The position numbers were made by a program, and so were the translations under genes. Below the pieces are notes generated by a model. The model made no database searches. It saw only the letters and a list, made by a program, of their open reading frames with translations, and was not told the origin of the DNA. A DNA stretch of 24,262 nt from JACRBK01 sp964427955. GTDB lineage: Bacteria > Chloroflexota > Anaerolineae > Aggregatilineales > Aggregatilineaceae. Below, one piece after another: positions 1 through 7,270 of this stretch. Position 1 is the first letter of the stretch. Every line of letters starts with the position of its first letter. The DNA lies in contig CAYRWY010000033.1 of NCBI GenBank assembly GCA_964427955.1, positions 1-24,262 on the forward strand, given 5' to 3'.

Positions 1-280
1 GCCAGAGGTCGAGCACTCCCTACCCCGTCACGATTTGGCGGTGGCGATGCCCATTGCGCGAAAAGCATCGTGCATGACGGGTTCCACAACGCTGGCATTG
101 CGCGCCGCCTTGCCGTTGCCCGACTTTTTGGCGTCTTTCATGGTACCCGCGATGCAACCACGCTTCCACATCGGCTTCCAACTGCGCATTGATGCACTGC
201 TCGACCTCCCATGCTAAGGCCCCTCGTAAATCGGTGATGAAGGTCTTGAAACTTTTGATAGTCTTTTCTATGCTTACCAT
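1..280 (-). pseudogene. ISKra4-like transposase, N-terminal fragment with in-frame stop
   Basis: The minus-strand reading frame starts best at ATG 280..278, preceded by AAGGA at 7-nt spacing. It encodes an N-terminal helical segment and then a Cys-x-x-Cys-Gly unit followed by RNGHRHR. That order resembles the zinc-finger-like N-terminal part of ISKra4-family transposases (recognised from memory of the family). A TAG at 22..20 interrupts the frame, but the same frame continues beyond it with GVLDLW, as an intact homologue might. The gene therefore looks inactivated by a nonsense change or small indel rather than ended there. The catalytic DDE part lies outside the window, so completeness beyond the left edge is unknown. 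Family assignment is moderately sure; the pseudogene status rests on the single stop. Confidence 0.55.
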
Positions 281-470
281 GACGCGATCCTTGGTTTCGT
301 TTTTGGGTCGAAACAAAACCTTAACCTCGTTTCGCGTCTTTTTCTATTTCAACCGAATAAGATACTCAACCCCAATTTTAGGTCCGGCAAAAAAGCTGCA
401 AAACTGGGATTGATCCGATTTAGTGGAGGGAGGACAGTGAGAGGGTTACACTAAATTGAGGAGATCCAAC

Positions 471-597
471 ATGAACAAGATATCACCTAGTTATACCGAA
501 GAGTTCAAACGCGATGCCGTGCGGTTGGTCGAAACAAGCGGCAAGTCAAAAACACAGATCGCCCGGGATTTAGGGATTAGCGATAGTGCGCTATACC
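471..597 (+). pseudogene. IS3-family OrfA (HTH) 5' fragment, truncated by an inserted element
   Basis: ATG 471 follows a clear GAGGAG Shine-Dalgarno at 458-463 with 7-nt spacing. The 42 codons encode YTEEFKRDAVRL, then SKTQIARDLGISDSALYLW. This is the typical helix-turn-helix beginning of IS3/IS911-type OrfA, the DNA-binding protein that is normally joined to OrfB by -1 frameshifting. Homology stops at LYLW, exactly where a different inverted-repeat element begins at 598. The downstream reading (to a stop at 638) is unrelated. I could not find the rest of OrfA or any OrfB after 818, so the 3' part was lost. Non-functional as a transposase. Confidence 0.7.
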
Positions 598-818
598 TGT
601 GGGGGATACTTAAGCGATCCGACCTCATTTTTCCCTGATTTTCGCACGGATGTCCAAAGTGACCACCACAGGTGATCCAAAACGCCTGGACCATTCTCGT
701 CACAGGCGTTTGTTCGTCAAGGTTTTGGCCCTTTTCCAGCCTTTTTCGAATTACCCACACTTTAACCGGGGATCACCGAGGGAAAGATTATGAGCGGACC
801 GGTTAAGTGACCCCTACA
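598..818. mobile_element. IS21-like non-autonomous element (MITE-like), 221 bp
   Basis: The left end reads TGTGGGGGATACTTAAGCGA and the right end, reverse-complemented, reads TGTAGGGGTCACTTAACCGG; both are then followed by a TCCG block and a TTTCCCT block. The ends start TGT and finish ACA, and such TGT-xxxCACTTAA ends with repeated inner blocks resemble those of IS21-family elements (from memory). No open reading frame of transposase size fits inside, so this is an internally deleted or MITE-like copy. It sits directly against the broken IS3 orfA. I see no convincing direct target duplication: the flanks ATACC and GGTTAT are complementary instead, so the repeat may extend a few bases further outward. 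Positions 819-928 contain nothing I can recognise. Confidence 0.6.
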
Positions 819-928
819 GGTTATCGGAAGTAATCCAGGGCACTGACTATCGATAACGAGGTCTATCCGTACTCCTATTGTTCTGTTGCCAGCGCAACCT
901 CATCCTAGACTCGATTAGCGGAGAATGC

Positions 929-1582
929 CTATTGTCCTGGCGGTACCGTTTCGGAAGTGTATTCCCACATCGACTTGAGGATCAGATAAGTTGAAACCGC
1001 GCCCGGATCGGGGTGACCCAGTGATCGCTCGCCGAGCGTCTTAGCCCGGCCCACCAACGCGATCATGCCTTTGGTCGCCTCCATGCCTGCTCTGGCGGCC
1101 TCGGTCACAGCGGCAAGTGCCTCGTCCAGCGGGGCGGAGGCGACCTGACTCGATTTGACCGCTGCCGGTTCCATTGCATCCACCATCGTTTTGTCGCCGG
1201 GTTTAGTCTTGCCGCGTTCCTTGACCGCCGCTAGCCCGTCTACCAGCCAAGCCGACAAAACCCGCGAATTCAGGGTAGTGACGTTGGCCAGGTTCTTCGC
1301 GCCGTCCCGGAACCAGGTTCCAAAGACAATGCCGGAGGCCCCGCCAATAGAGGTGATCAGTGCCATGCCGGCGGTCTTGAACAGCTCATCCAGCGCGGCA
1401 AAGTTCCCAGTTTCCAGCTTCTGGCGTATAGCCTCAAAGCCGCGGGCCATGCCAATGCCGTGGTCCCCGTCGCCGATGGCCTTGTCTGCTTGGGTCAGCG
1501 TATCGGTGTAGCCTATCATCCGCTCGCAAAGATAGAGCAGCATCTCTCGCGTTTCCTGTACGGTGAGGGATGATTTTTCCAT
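929..1582 (-). CDS. dhaL: DhaL-type nucleotide-binding subunit of dihydroxyacetone kinase-like enzyme
   Basis: A 217-residue DhaL domain. In this family DhaL binds the nucleotide and Mg ions and phosphorylates the ketose held by DhaK. The Mg-binding run is present as D33, D38 and D40 in ADKAIGDGDHG. The GGASG nucleotide loop, a GDKTM motif and LGERSLGHPDPGA near the C-terminus are also present, so the protein looks intact. The start at ATG 1582 lies 5 nt after the dhaK stop, which implies translational coupling. A longer in-frame reading runs back into dhaK and is not credible. No dhaM (PTS phosphoryl donor) is visible here. Whether the donor is ATP or DhaM, and whether the substrate is dihydroxyacetone or another short ketose (erythrulose- or apulose-type kinases use the same fold), cannot be decided from the sequence. 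Confidence 0.88.
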   Translation of the reverse strand: MEKSSLTVQETREMLLYLCERMIGYTDTLTQADKAIGDGDHGIGMARGFEAIRQKLETGNFAALDELFKTAGMALITSIGGASGIVFGTWFRDGAKNLANVTTLNSRVLSAWLVDGLAAVKERGKTKPGDKTMVDAMEPAAVKSSQVASAPLDEALAAVTEAARAGMEATKGMIALVGRAKTLGERSLGHPDPGAVSTYLILKSMWEYTSETVPPGQ

Positions 1583-1587
1583 AGGGA

Positions 1588-2583
1588 TCACCACTTGGTC
1601 CAGCCAAAGGACCGAATGGGCATGTCGTAGTAGCGCTTTAATTCGTTGTCTACTCGCATCAGGCTGATGGAAAAGCCGGCCATTTCCTGGGTGGTGAAGA
1701 GCGATCCGACGACACACTCATGGACGGAGATGCCGTTCGCTGTCAGGATCTGGAGCGTCCGCCGGTTGGCGATCAGAAGCTCCATATTGGTAGTGGAACC
1801 CGCGCCGTTGATCAGGACGCAGACTTCGTCGCCGCGTTTGAATGGTAGATCTTGCAGGATAAATTCCAGCATCTTGTCGACCAACATGTCGGTGGGCACC
1901 ATCTTCTCCCGCCAGACCCCCGCTTCGCCGTGGACGCCCATGCCGATCTCGATCTCATCATCGGCCAGTTCGAAGGTGAACTGTCCCGTTTCGGGGATAG
2001 ACCCGGCATACAGGGCGACGGAAATAGAGCGGATGTTATCGAGCGCTTTGGAAGTGACGTGGACGACTTCGTCCAGCGTGCTGAGCGTCGCGGTGGCCCC
2101 CCCGGCGATCTTGACGGCGAGCATAGCGCCGCCGATACCGCGCCGGCTGTCGATCGAGTCGCTGGCTACGTCATCCCGCACCAGCAGCGTTCGGACTTCA
2201 ATGCCTTCTTCGGCGGCCATCTCGGCGGCCATGTCGAAGTTGAGGATGTCGCCGGCGTAGTTGCCATAGAGATACAGGACCCCTTTGCCGCGGTGGATGG
2301 CCTTGGTCGCTTCCAGAATAACATCCGGTGTCGGTGCGGCGAAGACGTTACCCAGAGCGGCTCCGTCGGCCATGTTATCGCCGACGAAGCCGTGGTAGGC
2401 CGGTTCGTGCCCGCTACCGCCGCCGATCAAGAGGGCGACCTTGCCGGCAGGAATATCCACCCGGGCCATGGCGTTCACGCCGTCCAGCTTCCTGACACGC
2501 CCGTTGTAGGTAGCGATCAGGCCGTCGAGCATCTCAGGGACCACATTCCTGGGATCATTGAGGATCTTTTTTGCTTTTCTCAC
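1588..2583 (-). CDS. dhaK: DhaK-type substrate-binding subunit of dihydroxyacetone kinase-like enzyme
   Basis: A 331-residue DhaK domain, a normal family length. DhaK binds ketoses covalently through a histidine. The hallmark residues are visible: H59 in GGGSGHEP, D112 in NYAGDILNF, and H218 in GMGVHGEAG, matching E. coli His56, Asp109 and His218. I prefer GTG 2583 as start because AAAGGA precedes it with 8-nt spacing and family homology begins here (KKILNDP). The alternative start 33 codons upstream would lie across the promoter. Together with dhaL it forms a two-gene operon on the same strand as nagA-nagB, from which it is separated by an insertion sequence. The kinase could supply triose- or tetrose-phosphate steps to the neighbouring sugar pathway (inference). 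Confidence 0.88.
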   Translation of the reverse strand: MRKAKKILNDPRNVVPEMLDGLIATYNGRVRKLDGVNAMARVDIPAGKVALLIGGGSGHEPAYHGFVGDNMADGAALGNVFAAPTPDVILEATKAIHRGKGVLYLYGNYAGDILNFDMAAEMAAEEGIEVRTLLVRDDVASDSIDSRRGIGGAMLAVKIAGGATATLSTLDEVVHVTSKALDNIRSISVALYAGSIPETGQFTFELADDEIEIGMGVHGEAGVWREKMVPTDMLVDKMLEFILQDLPFKRGDEVCVLINGAGSTTNMELLIANRRTLQILTANGISVHECVVGSLFTTQEMAGFSISLMRVDNELKRYYDMPIRSFGWTKW

Positions 2584-2653
2584 CGTTCGCGTCCTTTGTG
2601 TGTGAAAACTGCCATCGTGCCCGGGCATGGTCAACTGCATCAGGCCATTTTTC

Positions 2654-2682
2654 ATCCTAGACCCGATTGCCATTTTTGACAA
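2654..2682 (-). promoter_or_regulatory. Candidate sigma70-type promoter of dhaKL
   Basis: On the minus strand TTGTCA (2682..2677) is followed after exactly 17 nt by TAGGAT (2659..2654). That leaves a leader of about 65-70 nt before GTG 2583. It lies between dhaK and the left end of the insertion sequence at 2710, so dhaKL can be transcribed independently of nagA-nagB. The -10 hexamer is only a moderate match to consensus. Confidence 0.45.
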
Positions 2683-2709
2683 ACGATAAAGTGGGTAAAG
2701 TACCTATAG

Positions 2710-3928
2710 TCTCAAAAAATTAGTACGACAGCCGATTTTCCCTTACGCGGCGTCGCGATAGTAGTCGTGGAGGATGCCCCCCAACACGGTGCGACAACCC
2801 ACTGGACCTATACTTTTGTGGGTCATCATTGGAACGGGAATCTGTTGATCGAGTCCCTGATGGGGACGCGCGGTGTTGAAGAATTCCGTGTATTCATGCA
2901 TCACATAGTGTAAGTGAGTCTGGTTGATAATCAACAGCATATCCAAACACTCTTCACGGATGGAGCGAATCACCCGCTCGGCATAAGCATTGGCATTCGG
3001 GGCATGGTAGGGCGTTGGGATGACATCAATGCCTTCCGAGCGAAAAACCGTATCGAACGCCTGCGTGAACTTCTGGTCGTTATCCCGGATTAGAAACCGG
3101 ATGCGGGGTTCACGATCGGCCAGGTTCCACATCACCTGACGCGCTTGTTGGGTAACCCAGGCGTTATCCGGATGGGCAGTACACCCTGCAAAATGCACCC
3201 GACGTGTCCCAATTTCGATAAATACGAGTACATAGAGAGTGTGGAGAAACAAGGTTTCGACCGTGAAAAAGTCGCACGCCAGCAGTTGGTCCTTATAGTG
3301 GATCATCGGGTGCCACCAACTCGGTGAGGGCTCCCGTTCAGGTGCGGGCGGGAGGCCATGTCGATTCAGGATATTGCCCACCGTCTCATGGCTGATGGTG
3401 TATCCGAGTTTGAGCAATTCACCTTCAATGCGTTCATAACCCCAGTCGTTTTCGCGGGCCAGGCGCAACACGAGCTGCTCAATGGTTTGATCGGTCCGTG
3501 GACGACCTGCCTTTCGATGACGATAGGTCCATTTGCGACGCACTAACTCGCGATGCCACCCAAACAGCGTGGTGGGTTTCACAATCCGAATCACGTCGCC
3601 CATGGCTTTGATCGTGCGTCCAGTTCTGGCTTTCAGCTTGGTCGCCAGCACAATCAGCATCAGTTTCTCGCCTCTGGACAAATGCGGCGCTCGACTTTGC
3701 TTGCGTTCGTAGATGGCCAATTGACGACGCAACAATAAGATTTCCAGGTCCTTGTCGCATTCCGACCTGCGCCCTAATCTGATGAACTCCATTAGCGCTG
3801 AGACAACCTGCCACACGCAAAACCAAAACATATCTTTTGCCTTTCCAGCGGCAAATCAAACACTCCATTTTACCAGCTGGATCAGGCTGTTTCTTGCCTC
3901 AATTTTGGATTGTATGAATATTTTGAGA
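2710..3928 (-). mobile_element. Insertion sequence with DDE (rve) transposase, about 1.22 kb
   Basis: Imperfect terminal inverted repeats bracket a single transposase gene: TCTCAAAAAATTAGTAC at 2710-2726 and, reverse-complemented, TCTCAAAATATTCATAC at 3912-3928 (14 of 17 matching). The size fits a one-ORF IS of the IS481/IS3-like integrase group. I cannot see a clear direct target duplication, so the exact ends are uncertain by a few bases. It lies between dhaK and nagB, and probably split what was a continuous minus-strand region. The element looks intact and possibly active. Confidence 0.6.
2743..3831 (-). CDS. IS transposase, integrase (rve) core, IS481/IS3-like
   Basis: A 362-residue protein that would cut and join DNA at the ends of its own IS. 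The N-terminal third is helical and basic, with an HTH-like segment around residues 129-160 (DWGYERIEGELLKLGY). The rve catalytic core follows, with D187 in LACDFFTVE, D250 in IRDNDQKF and E285 in NAYAERVIRSIREE. It ends with FFNTARPHQGLDQQIP, the usual tail of IS3/IS481-type enzymes. ATG 3831 is preceded by GGAAAGG at 8-nt spacing. There is no frameshift and all DDE residues are present. Unlike IS3 it has no separate orfA. Exact IS family assignment needs a database comparison. Confidence 0.85.
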   Translation of the reverse strand: MFWFCVWQVVSALMEFIRLGRRSECDKDLEILLLRRQLAIYERKQSRAPHLSRGEKLMLIVLATKLKARTGRTIKAMGDVIRIVKPTTLFGWHRELVRRKWTYRHRKAGRPRTDQTIEQLVLRLARENDWGYERIEGELLKLGYTISHETVGNILNRHGLPPAPEREPSPSWWHPMIHYKDQLLACDFFTVETLFLHTLYVLVFIEIGTRRVHFAGCTAHPDNAWVTQQARQVMWNLADREPRIRFLIRDNDQKFTQAFDTVFRSEGIDVIPTPYHAPNANAYAERVIRSIREECLDMLLIINQTHLHYVMHEYTEFFNTARPHQGLDQQIPVPMMTHKSIGPVGCRTVLGGILHDYYRDAA

Positions 3929-4037
3929 GTACGGCGTGGCGTCAAAGCCTTGCTTCGCGCTGCTTGAACATTTATGACCACGCCTCAGCCAGGTCTGAAT
4001 TTCCCCGTGGATGAATTTTCGGATGATATTGCTCCCC

Positions 4038-4823
4038 TCACTCACAGTTCAATTCGGCAGCCGCCGCCCGATCCAGGTACAAGCAGGCGTGGTCAATGGT
4101 ACGCAAAATCGATCCCGGACAGTCTTCTTTGACCGGTCCTGTCAAACACTGCTTGACTGCCGCTGCTTTCCGTGTTTCCGGGACAATGCACAGAATTTGA
4201 TGGGGGGCGAGCAGCGCCGGGATTGTCAAGGTAAGGGCATGAGTGGGGACATCGTCCAGAGTCTTGAAATGACCTTCTCCGACCTGTTGGCGGCGGCTGA
4301 TTTCGGACAATTTAATCACCTTGACCCACTCGGGATCATCAAACTTCGCGTAGGGGGGATCGTTGAAGGCAATATGGCCGTTTTCTCCCCAACCCATAGC
4401 GACCATATCCGCCGGATAGGTCTTCAGGAGCCGGGTGTAGTTAGCGCAAGTCTGGAGCAGATCGGACGGTTGGCCAGAAATTGGGAAGAAAACGAATGGG
4501 GTTACAAAGTCGAGAAAGTGCTCGCGCAGAAAATGCGGGAAGCTCGCTTTATGATCGGGGGAGATGCCGACGTACTCGTCCATGTGAAACACCCGGACGC
4601 GCGGCCACTCGATTCCTTCGAGGATGCGCAGCGCACGCAAGAAAGTGAGTTGCGAATTGCCGGTGGCCAAAATGATATTGGCCTCTCCTCGTTCGGACAC
4701 GGCGCGGTTGATAATGTCGCGTGCTTCCAGGCTGGCAGCCTGACCCATCTCCTCGTTGCTGCGATAGATGTGTACTGGCAGTCGATCATAACGCGCGGTC
4801 TTGATTGGTTTGACGGTGGACAT
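4038..4823 (-). CDS. nagB: Glucosamine-6-phosphate deaminase-like protein (NagB family)
   Basis: 261 residues, the usual size of NagB, which converts glucosamine-6-phosphate to fructose-6-phosphate and ammonia in the cytoplasm. The phosphate-binding loop ATGNSQ is at 53-58. The FHMDEYVGI motif contributes the probable base D82, and GWGENGHIAFNDP at 144-156 contributes H150. In the last motif the E. coli residues Asp141 and Glu148 are replaced by Asn and Asp, a variant I associate with several environmental NagB-like proteins, so true deaminase activity is likely but not certain. ATG 4823 has a GGGAG site 8 nt upstream. It follows nagA by 61 bp on the same strand and would complete the NagA-NagB route. 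The 109 bp between its stop and the IS hold nothing recognisable. Confidence 0.82.
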   Translation of the reverse strand: MSTVKPIKTARYDRLPVHIYRSNEEMGQAASLEARDIINRAVSERGEANIILATGNSQLTFLRALRILEGIEWPRVRVFHMDEYVGISPDHKASFPHFLREHFLDFVTPFVFFPISGQPSDLLQTCANYTRLLKTYPADMVAMGWGENGHIAFNDPPYAKFDDPEWVKVIKLSEISRRQQVGEGHFKTLDDVPTHALTLTIPALLAPHQILCIVPETRKAAAVKQCLTGPVKEDCPGSILRTIDHACLYLDRAAAAELNCE

Positions 4824-4884
4824 TCGATCCGCTCCCTAAGGAATAGAAAAGCTACTCAATACGGGCATATGCACTGCCGCTCCC

Positions 4885-6066
4885 TTAGACGCTTACCCAG
4901 CGCCCGCCGATCATCACGCGCCAGGGCGTAAAGTCGTCGTTGAAGAGGACGAGGTCGGCATCTTTGCCCGGATCGACACTGCCTTTGCGATCATCCACGC
5001 CGATCACGCGCGCCGGGTTGAGACTGGCCATGCGGATCGCTTCGACCAGGGGGATGCCCACGACATCGGTCAAGATCGGGATCATCTGGTTGATCAGCGT
5101 CGTGCTCCCCGCAAAAGCACTGCGATCCAGCAGCATCCCGACTCCATCCTCGACAACATATTCCATATCCCCCATGCGAAAGTGAGCGCCATCCGGCAAG
5201 CCCGCGCCGCTGGTCGCATCGCTGACCACGCTCAGTCGGTCTGGGCCGACACATTTGTAAGCCAGCTTCATCAGGGTGGGGGGAAGATGGCGGTTATCGG
5301 CGATCATTTCGGCGGTGAGATCGTCGCGTGTTAACGAGACTTCGAGCAGTCCGGGCACGCGCCAGGGTCCCTCGCGCACGGTGGTGGATTGGCCGCTCCA
5401 GATGTGGATGATGTGCCGGAGTCCGGCCTGGAGGACGGGCACGATTTCTGGCTCGCGCGCCGAGCTATGGCCCGCCGCCGGTACGATGCCCAGCGCGGCC
5501 AACCGCCCGGCCAGCGCGACTGCGCCCGGCAGTTCCGGCGCGAACGACAGGATGCGGATCACGTCGCGAAATTCGAGCAGTTGGTCCAGGGTGCCGTCGT
5601 CGGGAGTGCGGAGGCTGGCGGGGTCCTGAGCGCCTTTTTGCCCCAGGCTGAAATAGGGGCCTTCCAGGTGAACCCCCAGGACTTGCGCGCCACCGGGCGG
5701 GGCGGCGATCCACTGGCGGGCGGTTTCCAAACAGGCCGCGAGTTGAGGGATCGGCGCGGTGGCGATGGTCGCCAGCAGGCTGGTGATGCCGTGCTGCGCC
5801 TGCTGCCAGGTGATGGTGGCGTAGGCTTCGGGGGCCGGATCGTTGAAGGTATAGCCGTAAGCCCCGTGGGTGTGAATGTCGATCAGCCCCGGCGCGATCA
5901 GCCGTCCTCCCACGTCCAGGGTAGGAACCTGTGATCCCAGGCGGTCCACATCCACGATTTCCAAAATCCGGCCATCACCCACGATCACCGCCCGATCCGT
6001 CTCGATCCGGTCAGCCCGAACGATCCGGCCCTTGATCAATGCGAGGGGCTGCGTCACCGCTTCCAT
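4885..6066 (-). CDS. nagA: N-acetylglucosamine-6-phosphate deacetylase-like amidohydrolase
   Basis: 393 residues, close to E. coli NagA (382). The family removes the N-acetyl group from N-acetylglucosamine-6-phosphate. Metal and catalytic motifs occur in order: H65 and H67 in DIHTHG, E135 in HLEGPYF, H200 in AAGHSSA, H221 in IIHIWSGQ, and the catalytic D283 in VSDATSGAG. A C-terminal NPARVIG / GSVDPGKDADLV block is typical of amidohydrolases. The canonical HLFNAM block is replaced by HIWSGQ, so the substrate pocket differs from classical NagA and the real substrate may be another N-acyl amino-sugar phosphate. ATG 6066 has GAAAGG 8 nt upstream; a TTG nine codons earlier is less likely. Transcribed divergently from the lacI-type gene, with the shared dyad between. 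Confidence 0.85.
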   Translation of the reverse strand: MEAVTQPLALIKGRIVRADRIETDRAVIVGDGRILEIVDVDRLGSQVPTLDVGGRLIAPGLIDIHTHGAYGYTFNDPAPEAYATITWQQAQHGITSLLATIATAPIPQLAACLETARQWIAAPPGGAQVLGVHLEGPYFSLGQKGAQDPASLRTPDDGTLDQLLEFRDVIRILSFAPELPGAVALAGRLAALGIVPAAGHSSAREPEIVPVLQAGLRHIIHIWSGQSTTVREGPWRVPGLLEVSLTRDDLTAEMIADNRHLPPTLMKLAYKCVGPDRLSVVSDATSGAGLPDGAHFRMGDMEYVVEDGVGMLLDRSAFAGSTTLINQMIPILTDVVGIPLVEAIRMASLNPARVIGVDDRKGSVDPGKDADLVLFNDDFTPWRVMIGGRWVSV

Positions 6067-6113
6067 CTGCGTGGCCTTTCGGCAGTTGTACAAACTTCAC
6101 AGGTCCAGCTTGC

Positions 6114-6164
6114 TTGACTCGCACTTCAATCGTGTGCTATCATGCGTTTGACAGCACACGATTG
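6114..6164 (+). promoter_or_regulatory. Promoter overlapped by a 38-bp perfect-arm dyad (candidate LacI-type operator)
   Basis: The dyad CAATCGTGTGCT (6127-6138) / AGCACACGATTG (6153-6164) is perfect over 12 bp in each arm. It continues inwards as TCA/TGA after one mismatch. A TTGACT (6114-6119) and TATCAT (6138-6143) pair with 18-bp spacing overlaps the left arm, and a perfect TTGACA lies at 6148-6153. The site sits in the 134-bp gap between divergent nagA and the lacI-type gene, where an autoregulatory operator is expected. Assignment to this regulator is inference. Confidence 0.65.
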
Positions 6165-6200
6165 CATAACCAATTAAACCATTTTCCAGGCGAGTTCGCA

Positions 6201-7268
6201 ATGACCAAAAAGCAAACCAGGAACAGTCAGGTTGAGCGCCCGCCAGGCCGGATCACCGCCCGGGATGTCGCTGATCGTGTCGGGGTATCGCCCAGCACGG
6301 TATCCAGGGTGCTCAACCGGAACAAGAGCGATCTGATCAGCGAAGAAACGCGCCAGCGAGTGCTCCAGACCGCCGCCCAGCTTGGCTATACTCCTGATCC
6401 GATTGCGCGGGCGCTGCGCGGCAAAAAGTCGAATCTGCTCGGCCTGATCGTACGCGAAATCGCCGATCCCTTCTTCGCCGAGTTTATTTCGCAGCTCAGC
6501 GTGCAGGCGCGCAACCTGAACTATCACCTGGTGCTCGGACACGCCCAAAGCGATCCCGAAGAGGCGCTCGCGATGACCAGCGTGTTGGATACGCGTCACA
6601 CCGATGGCGTGATCATCCTGGGCGACCTCAAGGACGACGAAGCGGCGTTGGAAGAAATGCTGGCGGGAAAACACGCCGTCGTTGGGGTGTGCCGGGGACC
6701 GTCGCCCGCGTCACTCTACACGATCAACACCGACAATTTTGCCGGGTCCTACCGCCTGCTCGATCACCTCTACGACCTGGGCCACCGCCGGTTGGGGTTC
6801 ATCGACGGCGGCTGGCTGGGCGACCTGCGCGAGCGGCGTGACGCTTTCCTGAACTATATCCAGGCGCGCGATCTGCTCCTGCTCCCGGAGTGGATACAGG
6901 CCCAGCCGAACGACGCCGAAGGCGGCTACCGCGCCATGCAGAATTTCATCGCCCTGCCCGAACGGCCCACGGCCATTTTCGCCGGGGATGACATCATGGC
7001 GGTGGGGGCGCTCAAAGCCGTGTCGGACGCGGGACTCACCGTTCCCGGCGATTTTTCGGTGGTGGGCTTCGACGACATCGAACTGGCGAAATTCTTCTGC
7101 CCGGCCCTGACGACGATGCAGCAGCCCATCGACGCGATGAGCCAGCACGTGCTGAGCCTGATCCTGGAACTGATCAACGATCCGGAATTCCGGCGCGAAG
7201 AAACGTTGATCCGGATTCCGCCGCTGCTGGTGGTCCGCCAATCTACCGGGCCGGTCAAGGGGAGCTGA
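6201..7268 (+). CDS. LacI-family transcriptional regulator
   Basis: 355 residues. An N-terminal helix-turn-helix (about 18-40: ITARDVADRVGVSPSTVSRVL) is followed by the hinge-helix motif LGYTPDPIARALRGKKS (61-77) and a periplasmic-binding-protein-like sensor domain. The domain ends in the usual DFSVVGFDDIELA and TTMQQP segments. ATG 6201 is preceded by AGGCGAG. A longer in-frame reading from TTG/ATG positions upstream would cross the dyad and is rejected. LacI-family proteins usually bind a palindromic operator near their own gene and release it on binding a sugar or sugar phosphate. The dyad at 6127-6164 is the obvious candidate. It heads the long plus-strand operon and faces nagA-nagB, so it may control both (inference). 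Effector unknown. Confidence 0.9.
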   Translation: MTKKQTRNSQVERPPGRITARDVADRVGVSPSTVSRVLNRNKSDLISEETRQRVLQTAAQLGYTPDPIARALRGKKSNLLGLIVREIADPFFAEFISQLSVQARNLNYHLVLGHAQSDPEEALAMTSVLDTRHTDGVIILGDLKDDEAALEEMLAGKHAVVGVCRGPSPASLYTINTDNFAGSYRLLDHLYDLGHRRLGFIDGGWLGDLRERRDAFLNYIQARDLLLLPEWIQAQPNDAEGGYRAMQNFIALPERPTAIFAGDDIMAVGALKAVSDAGLTVPGDFSVVGFDDIELAKFFCPALTTMQQPIDAMSQHVLSLILELINDPEFRREETLIRIPPLLVVRQSTGPVKGS

Positions 7269-7270
7269 CG

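Noticed and set aside
900..2668. Direct repeat TCATCCTAGAC(T/C)CGATT at 900-916 and 2652-2668 flanking dhaKL
   Set aside because: With one mismatch in 17 bases, about one such pair is expected by chance in a window of this size. The right copy also overlaps the dhaK promoter. No transposon ends are associated.
2584..2682. Longer dhaK start at 2682
   Set aside because: It lies over the TTGTCA/TAGGAT promoter and lacks a ribosome binding site, while GTG 2583 has AAAGGA at good spacing and family homology begins there.
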